Assembly: GCA_007120685.1 (NCBI GenBank)
Contig: SKNG01000486.1
Span: forward strand, 1 to 11,589
From: Paracoccaceae bacterium
Lineage (GTDB): Bacteria > Pseudomonadota > Alphaproteobacteria > Rhodobacterales > Rhodobacteraceae
Direction: 5' to 3'
Length of the DNA: 11,589 nt
A program made the position numbers and the translations under genes. Below the pieces are notes generated by a model. It saw only the letters and a list, made by a program, of their open reading frames with translations, made no database searches and was not told the origin of the DNA. Shown here one piece after another: positions 7,112 through 11,589 of the stretch. Every line of letters starts with the position of its first letter. Position 1 is the stretch's first letter.

Positions 7112-7151
7112 GGCATCGCGGCCGTGAAGGCGACCGCGAGAGATGCCTTTT
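7112..7151 (+). promoter_or_regulatory. Leader hairpin with T-run upstream of the secreted-protein gene
   Basis: GGCAT plus CGCGG (7112-7121) can pair with CCGCG and ATGCC (7134-7138 and 7143-7147), leaving a 4-nt bulge on the 3' side. TTTT follows at 7148-7151. The shape is that of an imperfect intrinsic terminator placed 14 bases ahead of the GAGGAG ribosome binding site. It may be the terminator of the upstream unit or an attenuator-like leader structure. Confidence 0.4.
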
Positions 7152-7176
7152 CAGGCACCCAAATGAGGAGATGATG

Positions 7177-7791
7177 ATGAAACCGACGATCCGTTTTGCT
7201 TCGACCGTCTCGCTGGTCGCGCTGCTGGCCGCGCCGGCTGCCGCGCTGGCCGCCGCCAACGCCGAAGCGCCGGCCGATCCGGACGTCCCCGCGGCCCAGG
7301 CGGGCACAGCAGAGACCGATGCCGGCATGGGCATGGACGATTCGGCAGAGACCGAGGGGACCATCGGCGTGGGCCCGGGGCAGGAAGAGCCCGTCACGGC
7401 CGGCAACCCGCCCAACCAGTTCAGTGACGTGCTGGTGGCGGCAGACAGCGCCCTTGCCGAAGGCCGCACGCTGGAGGTGACCAGTGCCGACGGTCAGATG
7501 CTGGGCACGCTGTCCGGCCCCGTTGTCGAGGCGGGCGAGGCGCTGGTGATGACCGTGCAGCTTGACCCGTCGGTTGGTAGTGGCGCTGGCGTTGCGGAAC
7601 TGACGACGGCGCCGACGCTCGACGCCGATGGCCGGATTGTCGTGCCGATGAATGCCGCCGACTTTTCCTCGGCCGCCGGCGGCCAATCATCTGGCATGAT
7701 GACAAACGAAAGCCGGATGGCTGGCGAAGCGCAGGGCACATTCAACATCGACATGCCCGATGCGGCGCGCGGCCAGCCGGTCCCCAACTGA
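7177..7791 (+). CDS. Acidic secreted protein of unknown function
   Basis: Three ATG codons stand in tandem (7171, 7174, 7177) directly after GAGGAG (7165-7170). ATG 7177 has the best spacing and gives a 204-residue product; the others add one or two Met. Residues 1-25 are a Sec signal peptide: Lys2, Arg6, a hydrophobic core (VSLVALLAAPAAALA) and a likely cut after Ala25. The mature protein starts with a low-complexity acidic segment (about 26-75) rich in Ala, Asp, Glu and Gly. A more ordered region (about 85-170) then has two beta-like units, LEVTSADGQMLGTLSG and LDADGRIVVPMNAADF. The spacing of DG-x-LG and DG-x-IVVPM is reminiscent of a degenerate PRC-barrel, but this is speculative. No cysteine is present. 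The gene ends with tandem stops TGA TAA and is followed by a strong terminator, so it is a single-gene unit. I do not recognise the family; a periplasmic or surface location is inferred. Confidence 0.82.
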   Translation: MKPTIRFASTVSLVALLAAPAAALAAANAEAPADPDVPAAQAGTAETDAGMGMDDSAETEGTIGVGPGQEEPVTAGNPPNQFSDVLVAADSALAEGRTLEVTSADGQMLGTLSGPVVEAGEALVMTVQLDPSVGSGAGVAELTTAPTLDADGRIVVPMNAADFSSAAGGQSSGMMTNESRMAGEAQGTFNIDMPDAARGQPVPN

Positions 7792-7851
7792 TAACACTGC
7801 CACCTGACCCACCGGCTGCCTGCGTACCTTCAGGTGCGTGATACGGCCCAG

Positions 7852-7881
7852 CCCCTCGCGCCAGCTGGCGCGAGGGGTTTT
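7852..7881 (+). terminator. Rho-independent terminator of the secreted-protein gene
   Basis: An 11-bp perfect GC-rich stem, CCCCTCGCGCC (7852-7862) with GGCGCGAGGGG (7867-7877), encloses the loop AGCT. TTTT follows at 7878-7881. It starts 60 bp after the stop at 7791 and insulates the gene from the leucine-degradation pair. Confidence 0.88.
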
Positions 7882-7974
7882 GCGTGTTGATGGCTGGCCT
7901 TGCTGGACAACGCAGGGCAGAGGGCTTAACCCGAAAAAGGCGCGACGGAACGCCACAGGGAGGGCCGTGAGGGG

Positions 7975-8844
7975 ATGGCGCAGACGGTCGAGATATTCGA
8001 GGTCGGCCCGCGCGACGGGCTGCAAAACGAAAAACGCGCGATTCCCACGGCGGAAAAGGTGGCGCTGGTCGATTGTCTTTCGCGCGCGGGGTTCCGGCGG
8101 ATCGAGGTAGCCAGTTTCGTCAGCCCCAAATGGGTCCCGCAGATGGCCGATTCCGCCGCCGTGCTGGCGGGCATCGCCCGCGCGCCGGGGGTGCGCTATG
8201 CGGCGCTGACACCGAACATGAAGGGGCTGGAGGGGGCGCTGGCAGCGCTGGCCGACGAGGTGGCGATCTTCGGCTCGGCCTCGGAAGGCTTCAGCCGGGC
8301 CAATATCAACGCCACCATCGCGGAAAGCCTGGACAGGTTCCGACCCGTCGCCGAGGCTGCGCGCGAAGCCGGGTTGCCGGTGCGCGGCTATGTCTCCTGC
8401 GTGACCGACTGCCCCTATGACGGGCCGGTGGCGCCGGCCGAGGCGGCGCGCGTGGTGGCCGCGCTTGATGAGCTGGGCTGCTACGAGATCAGCCTGGGCG
8501 ACACCATAGGCCAGGGCACGCCGGAAGGCATCGCGGCGATGCTGGACGCAGTGTTGCAGATGGTACCGGCCGAGCGGCTGGCCGGGCACTACCATGACAC
8601 GGGCGGCCGGGCGCTGGCGAATATCGAGGTCTCGCTGGAAAAGGGGCTGCGGGTGTTCGATGCCGCCGTCGGGGGCCTTGGCGGCTGCCCCTATGCGCCG
8701 GGCGCGGCGGGCAATGTGGCGACCGAGGCGGTGCATGACCGGCTGGTGACGCTGGGGTATCAGACCGGGCTGGACCGGGCGGTGCTGATGGAAGCGGCCG
8801 CCATGGCGCGGGCGATGCGGCAGGAGGATGATCGGGATGTATGA
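7975..8844 (+). CDS. liuE: Hydroxymethylglutaryl-CoA lyase
   Basis: The 289-residue product matches HMG-CoA lyase, which cleaves (S)-3-hydroxy-3-methylglutaryl-CoA to acetyl-CoA and acetoacetate, the last step of leucine degradation. The catalytic set is complete. EVGPRDGLQNE has Arg13 and Asp14, GHYHDT has metal ligands His205 and His207, and GGLGGCPYAPGAAGN has the active-site Cys238 and Asn247. These positions are offset by a constant 28 from Arg41, Asp42, His233, His235, Cys266 and Asn275 of the human enzyme, so the fold is collinear. No targeting sequence is present, so it is cytoplasmic. GTGAGGGG just before ATG 7975 is the likely ribosome site. The last codons overlap the next gene, a LiuC-type hydratase that makes its substrate, which supports leucine catabolism as the role. 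The other usual liu genes (isovaleryl-CoA dehydrogenase, methylcrotonyl-CoA carboxylase) are not in the window. The symbol is by function and context. Confidence 0.95.
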   Translation: MAQTVEIFEVGPRDGLQNEKRAIPTAEKVALVDCLSRAGFRRIEVASFVSPKWVPQMADSAAVLAGIARAPGVRYAALTPNMKGLEGALAALADEVAIFGSASEGFSRANINATIAESLDRFRPVAEAAREAGLPVRGYVSCVTDCPYDGPVAPAEAARVVAALDELGCYEISLGDTIGQGTPEGIAAMLDAVLQMVPAERLAGHYHDTGGRALANIEVSLEKGLRVFDAAVGGLGGCPYAPGAAGNVATEAVHDRLVTLGYQTGLDRAVLMEAAAMARAMRQEDDRDV

Positions 8845-9619
8845 GGCGATCGCGCTGGAAACCGATGCGCGCGGCGTGGCGCGGCTGACGCTGGACCGGG
8901 CGGAAAAGCACAATGCGATGAATTCGGCCATGCTGGACGACCTGACGCGCGCGGCGCAGGTGCTGGCCGAGGATGACGCGGTGCGGGTGGTGGTGCTGAC
9001 CGGGGCGGGCGCCAGCTTCTGCGCCGGGGGCGATCTGGGCTGGATGCAGCAGCAGATGGCCGCCAACGCCGAGGGGCGCCGGGCCGAGGCCGGGAAGCTG
9101 GCCCGCGCGCTGGGCCTGCTGAACGCGCTGCCCAAGCCGCTGATCGGCCGGGTGCAGGGCCAGGCGTTCGGGGGCGGGCTGGGGCTGATGGCGGTCTGCG
9201 ACGTGGCGGTGGGGGCGCGGGGGGCGAAATTCGGCTTTACCGAGACGCGGTTGGGCCTGATCCCGGCCACCATCGGCCCCTATGTGCTGGCCCGCATGGG
9301 CGAGGCGATGGCGCGGCGGGTATTCATGTCCGCGCGGCTTTTCGACGCGGAAGAGGCGGTGCGGCTGGGTCTTCTGGCCCGTGTCACCGCGCCCGATGAT
9401 CTTGACGCGGCGATCGAGGCCGAGGTCAAGCCCTATCTGGCCTGCGCACCCGGCGCGGTGGCCGCCGCCAAGGCGCTGGCGCTGACCCTGGGCGGCGGGG
9501 TAAACGATCAGGCGGTCACGCATTCCATCGACCAGTTGGTCGCGCGCTGGGAAGGGGACGAGGCAGCCGAGGGGATCGAGGCCTTCTTTGCCCGCCGCAA
9601 GGCCGCCTGGATGCGCTGA
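8837..9619 (+). CDS. liuC: Enoyl-CoA hydratase family, probable methylglutaconyl-CoA hydratase
   Basis: This 260-residue crotonase-fold protein probably hydrates 3-methylglutaconyl-CoA to HMG-CoA, feeding the lyase encoded just upstream. ATG 8837 is preferred over ATG 8828 because AGGAGG (8822-8827) lies 9 nt before it but touches the other. The gene overlaps the lyase gene by 8 bp, so translation is coupled. Family marks are HNAMNSAMLDDL near the N-terminus, the oxyanion loop FCAGGDLGWM (61-70), GQAFGGGLGLMAVCD (108-122) and FTETRLGLIPATIGPYV (134-150), with Glu136 as the likely catalytic acid/base. The other glutamate of classical hydratases (GGGxE) is replaced by Gly116. From memory, LiuC-type hydratases and their IGPYV-like segment share this trait, so it supports the assignment rather than inactivity. 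Other crotonase reactions cannot be ruled out from sequence alone. Confidence 0.88.
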   Translation: MYEAIALETDARGVARLTLDRAEKHNAMNSAMLDDLTRAAQVLAEDDAVRVVVLTGAGASFCAGGDLGWMQQQMAANAEGRRAEAGKLARALGLLNALPKPLIGRVQGQAFGGGLGLMAVCDVAVGARGAKFGFTETRLGLIPATIGPYVLARMGEAMARRVFMSARLFDAEEAVRLGLLARVTAPDDLDAAIEAEVKPYLACAPGAVAAAKALALTLGGGVNDQAVTHSIDQLVARWEGDEAAEGIEAFFARRKAAWMR

Positions 9620-9669
9620 CCATGCGCTCCGGCCCAGTCCTGCATGCAACGATTTGCCTCGGAGCGGCG

Positions 9670-9710
9670 ACGGGCCTTGCAAGGCCCGTGAAGCGCGTTG
9701 CAACGCGCTT
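9670..9710. repeat. Double 20-bp palindrome element, copy 2
   Basis: Two perfect 20-bp palindromes, acgggccttgcaaggcccgt (9670-9689) and aagcgcgttgcaacgcgctt (9691-9710), are separated by one G. Both centre on TTGCAA and the centres are 21 bp apart. Read on the minus strand, the order of the two halves is the same as in the copy at 5359-5401. Compared with that copy, the centre changes from CG to GC in both halves, and one outer C/G pair is replaced by A/T on both sides, so every difference keeps the symmetry. The element starts 51 bp after the hydratase stop. No T-run follows on either side. Confidence 0.85.
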
Positions 9711-9923
9711 GCCCGCCCCGGCCCCGTCGTCGCGCAACAGGCAGATGTGAACACGCCGGCCGCCCCCTGCCGCTGGCCACCTCGGCCGGTCGGACTACCT
9801 CCCGGTAATGGCGATCAGATGTACAGAATGCCATGCCGATCCCGCGCCCGCGCCGCGCCCGCTGCCAGACGGGCGGCGGCGCAGGGCTTGTCGAAATTCG
9901 GTGCACAATCGCATACAATTTGC

Positions 9924-9941
9924 CCGAAACGCCTGTTTCGG
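9924..9941. promoter_or_regulatory. Dyad beside the candidate nuo promoter
   Basis: CCGAAAC (9924-9930) and GTTTCGG (9935-9941) form a perfect 7-bp inverted repeat with a 4-nt spacer. It begins 5 bp after the TACAAT hexamer, about where transcription would start. It could be an operator or a hairpin at the 5' end of the nuo message. It lies 110 bp before the nuoA start. Confidence 0.38.
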
Positions 9942-10051
9942 CCCGCCGCTTCGGTTGACCCGCACAGGGCGCGGGAGTAAACCGGCAAAAGCCAGTACCA
10001 TCCGCGCCGCCCGGGCCAGCCATGCCCGGCCGGGCAGTCAGGGAGCCAGCC

Positions 10052-10417
10052 TTGGACGCGCTATTACGGGACTATCTGCCCATCCTCATTTTCCTGGTCA
10101 TTGCCGTCGGGCTGGGGCTTCTGCTGCTCCTGTCGGCCTTCATCATCGCCGTGCGCAACCCCGACCCGGAAAAGGTCTCGGCCTATGAATGTGGCTTCAA
10201 CGCCTTCGACGATGCACGGATGAAGTTCGATGTGCGTTTCTACCTCGTCGCCATCCTGTTCATCATCTTCGACCTGGAGATTGCCTTCCTCTTCCCCTGG
10301 GCCGTGGCCTTTGGCGAGATGAGCATGACCGCCTTCTGGTCGATGATGGTATTCCTGGCCGTGCTGACCGCCGGCTTTGCCTATGAATGGAAGAAAGGGG
10401 CCATGGAATGGGAGTGA
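10052..10417 (+). CDS. nuoA: NADH-quinone oxidoreductase subunit A
   Basis: NuoA is a small membrane subunit of complex I (ND3 in mitochondria), located at the junction of the peripheral arm and the membrane arm near the quinone site. I chose TTG 10052: AGGGAG lies 6 nt upstream, the product is 121 residues, and its first residues (MDALLRDYLPIL) align with those I recall for Paracoccus denitrificans NQO7 (MEFLLQEYLPIL), also 121 long. An ATG at 10022 would add ten unrelated residues and has no ribosome site. Three membrane segments are visible (about 9-33, 62-83, 91-110). The loop with SAYECGFNAFDDAR carries Cys47, matching the ND3 cysteine exposed in the deactive state, and FDLEIAF has the conserved acidic pair in the second segment. 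The end overlaps nuoB by 10 bp. It is the first gene of the operon here. Confidence 0.96.
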   Translation: MDALLRDYLPILIFLVIAVGLGLLLLLSAFIIAVRNPDPEKVSAYECGFNAFDDARMKFDVRFYLVAILFIIFDLEIAFLFPWAVAFGEMSMTAFWSMMVFLAVLTAGFAYEWKKGAMEWE

Positions 10418-10941
10418 GCAGCGCCACCCACACCGCCGGCGCCGACCGCGACCACGCCGCACGCGCGCTGAACACCGAATTGCAGGACAAGGGCTTCCTG
10501 CTGACCACGACCGAGGACATCATCAACTGGGCGCGCAACGGCTCGCTGCACTGGATGACCTTCGGCCTGGCCTGCTGCGCGGTCGAGATGATGCATACCT
10601 CGATGCCGCGCTATGATCTGGAACGCTTCGGCACCGCGCCGCGCGCCAGCCCGCGCCAGTCCGACCTGATGATCGTCGCCGGCACCCTGACCAACAAGAT
10701 GGCGCCCGCGCTGCGCAAGGTCTATGACCAGATGCCCGAGCCGCGCTATGTCATCTCCATGGGTTCCTGCGCCAATGGTGGCGGCTATTACCATTACAGC
10801 TATTCCGTGGTGCGCGGCTGCGACCGGATCGTGCCGGTGGATATCTACGTTCCGGGCTGCCCGCCGACGGCCGAGGCGCTGCTTTACGGCATCCTGCAGT
10901 TGCAGCGGAAGATCCGCCGCACCGGCACGCTGGTTCGCTGA
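10408..10941 (+). CDS. nuoB: NADH-quinone oxidoreductase subunit B
   Basis: NuoB (PSST, NQO6) holds the terminal iron-sulfur cluster N2, which passes electrons to ubiquinone. The product is 177 residues. The four N2 ligands are Cys56 and Cys57 (the tandem pair in LACCAVEMM), Cys121 (MGSCANGGGYY) and Cys151 (VPGCPPTAEAL). The quinone-site segments MPRYDLERFG and PRASPRQSDLMIV are intact. ATG 10408 is chosen over the in-frame ATG 10387 because AAAGGGG precedes it by 7 nt and its length fits Paracoccus NQO6. The short N-terminus with TAGADRD also resembles that protein. The gene starts inside nuoA (10-bp overlap), which implies coupled translation. Its close similarity to P. denitrificans NQO6 is the strongest taxonomic marker in the window. 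Confidence 0.97.
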   Translation: MGVSSATHTAGADRDHAARALNTELQDKGFLLTTTEDIINWARNGSLHWMTFGLACCAVEMMHTSMPRYDLERFGTAPRASPRQSDLMIVAGTLTNKMAPALRKVYDQMPEPRYVISMGSCANGGGYYHYSYSVVRGCDRIVPVDIYVPGCPPTAEALLYGILQLQRKIRRTGTLVR

Positions 10942-10952
10942 AGGGGGCAGGG

Positions 10953-11564
10953 ATGTCGGAACAGCTTAACGAACTGGCCGAACTGATCACCGCGCGCCAA
11001 CCCGATGCCGTCCGCTCGGTCACGGTGGCGCATGGTGAACTGACACTGGAGGTGGTGGCCTCGTCCCTGCCGGCGCTGGTGCGCCATCTGCGCGATGACG
11101 AGAATTGCCGCTTTTCCACGCTGGTCGATATCACCGCCGTGGACTGGCCGGCGCGCAAGGCGCGGTTCGATGTCGTCTATCACTTCCTGTCGATGTACCG
11201 GAACCACCGCATCCGGTTGAAGGCGGCGGTGCGCGAGGATCAGATCGTGCCCTCGATCATCGACATCCACCCCTCGGCCAACTGGTTCGAGCGCGAGGTG
11301 TTCGACATGTTCGGTATCCTGTTCTCCGGCCACCCCGACCTGCGGCGCATCCTGACCGATTACGGCTTTCGCGGCTATCCGCTGCGCAAGGACTTCCCCA
11401 CCACCGGCTACACGGAAGTGCGCTATGACGAGGCGCTGAAACGGGTGGTCTACGAGCCTGTGCAACTGGTGCAGGAATACCGCCAGTTCGATTTCATGTC
11501 GCCTTGGGAAGGCGCCGAATACGTGCTGCCGGGCGACGAGAAGCCGAAGGAGGCCGCGAAATGA
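10953..11564 (+). CDS. nuoC: NADH-quinone oxidoreductase subunit C
   Basis: NuoC is the 30-kDa peripheral-arm subunit (NQO5), which supports the interface of NuoB and NuoD in the Q module and has no cofactor. The 203-residue product carries the family signature across residues about 113-149: EREVFDMFGILFSGHPDL, then RRILTDYGF, then GYPLRKDFP. VDITAVDWP and RFDVVYHFLSMYRN are the usual N-terminal core strands. In this organism it is a separate gene, not fused to nuoD as in Escherichia coli; separate genes are usual in alphaproteobacteria. An AAGGGGGCAGGG tract precedes ATG 10953, 11 bp after the nuoB stop. The stop overlaps the nuoD start. Confidence 0.97.
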   Translation: MSEQLNELAELITARQPDAVRSVTVAHGELTLEVVASSLPALVRHLRDDENCRFSTLVDITAVDWPARKARFDVVYHFLSMYRNHRIRLKAAVREDQIVPSIIDIHPSANWFEREVFDMFGILFSGHPDLRRILTDYGFRGYPLRKDFPTTGYTEVRYDEALKRVVYEPVQLVQEYRQFDFMSPWEGAEYVLPGDEKPKEAAK

Positions 11565-11589
11565 TGGACGGCACGCAGGAATTCGCCGA
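11561..11589 (+). CDS. nuoD: NADH-quinone oxidoreductase subunit D, first codons only
   Basis: AAGGAGG (11547-11553) is followed by ATGATGGACGGC. ATG 11561 overlaps the nuoC stop as ATGA, and ATG 11564 is in the same frame; either could be used. Only nine or so codons (MMDGTQEFA) lie in the window. The assignment rests on position after nuoC, the strong ribosome site and the MDG beginning seen in Paracoccus NQO4 as I recall it. Confidence 0.75.

Larger units (their letters stand above)
9620..10051 (+). other. Non-coding region upstream of the nuo operon
   Basis: These 432 bp hold no credible gene. The first part contains the double palindrome at 9670-9710. The middle (9711-9880) is GC-rich with nothing I can name. 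A short AT-richer patch follows (about 9888-9930). It contains TCGAAA (9891-9896), a 17-bp gap and TACAAT (9914-9919), the best sigma-70-like pair for a nuo promoter but with a weak -35. A dyad sits directly after it. No RNA gene was recognised. Confidence 0.5.

Noticed and set aside
7033..7176. Longer start for the secreted protein at ATG 7033
   Set aside because: It would place 48 basic, hairpin-derived residues before a perfect signal peptide; GAGGAG precedes the ATG cluster at 7171-7177.
7687..9754. Long minus-strand open frames (7687-9273 and 8489-9754) opposite the HMG-CoA lyase and hydratase genes
   Set aside because: They lack any recognisable domain, contain basic low-complexity sequence, and lie opposite two clearly recognised enzymes.
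9588..10023. Open frames on both strands in the region before nuoA (9588-9980 +, 9508-10023 -)
   Set aside because: Composition is Arg/Pro/Ala-rich with no motif, and the frames run through the double palindrome. I treat the region as non-coding.
9620..10051. Possible tRNA or small RNA gene in the non-coding region
   Set aside because: No cloverleaf with a TTC-type T-arm and an acceptor stem could be assembled, and no intrinsic terminator is present.
1..11589. Mobile element, phage or CRISPR content
   Set aside because: No transposase, integrase, attachment repeat or regularly spaced direct repeats were seen. The palindromic doublets are the only dispersed repeat.

Overview
The window looks like chromosome of a high-GC alphaproteobacterium of the Rhodobacteraceae/Paracoccaceae, most like Paracoccus. 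The best taxonomic evidence is at the right end. The genes nuoA, nuoB and nuoC lie in the order used by alphaproteobacterial complex I operons, and their proteins are very close, as I recall them, to Paracoccus denitrificans NQO7, NQO6 and NQO5. Strong third-position G/C bias produces many long antisense open frames that are not genes.

Layout, left to right. (1) 1-825 +: the 3' part of a cell-envelope protein with an Ig-like region, an Ala/Pro-rich linker and a C-terminal LysM domain. (2) 874-2697 -: a secreted peptide-type ABC solute-binding protein (SBP_bac_5) with no permease or ATPase gene beside it. (3) 2887-5225 +: two M20D metallo-amidohydrolases joined by an ATGA overlap and transcribed divergently from the binding protein; together these suggest uptake and hydrolysis of peptides or N-acyl amino acids. 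(4) 5479-6189 -: a lipoprotein with an HELTH zinc-peptidase-like motif, divergent from (5) 6322-6978 +: a glutathione S-transferase-like protein. The spacer between them carries a perfect 11-bp inverted repeat. (6) 7177-7791 +: an unrecognised acidic secreted protein with a structured leader and a clear intrinsic terminator. (7) 7975-9619 +: HMG-CoA lyase and a LiuC-type enoyl-CoA hydratase, overlapping by 8 bp, which fit the last steps of leucine/isovalerate catabolism. (8) 9620-10051: a 432-bp non-coding stretch upstream of nuo. (9) 10052 to the end, +: nuoA (TTG start), nuoB, nuoC and the first codons of nuoD.

The genes form several small functional blocks rather than one system: envelope, peptide scavenging, a lipoprotein metallopeptidase candidate, detoxification, leucine degradation, and the proton-pumping NADH dehydrogenase. 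Leucine degradation yields acetyl-CoA and reduced cofactors that ultimately feed respiration, but nothing in the sequence shows coregulation with nuo.

The most unusual non-coding signal is a matched pair of intergenic elements at 5359-5401 and 9670-9710. Each consists of two adjacent perfect 20-bp palindromes. The two copies differ only by changes that keep the symmetry, and the central dinucleotide changes together in both palindromes of a copy (TTCGAA in one, TTGCAA in the other). This looks like a REP-like element or a protein-binding element under selection for symmetry. I see no insertion sequence, prophage, CRISPR array, tRNA or rRNA in the window.
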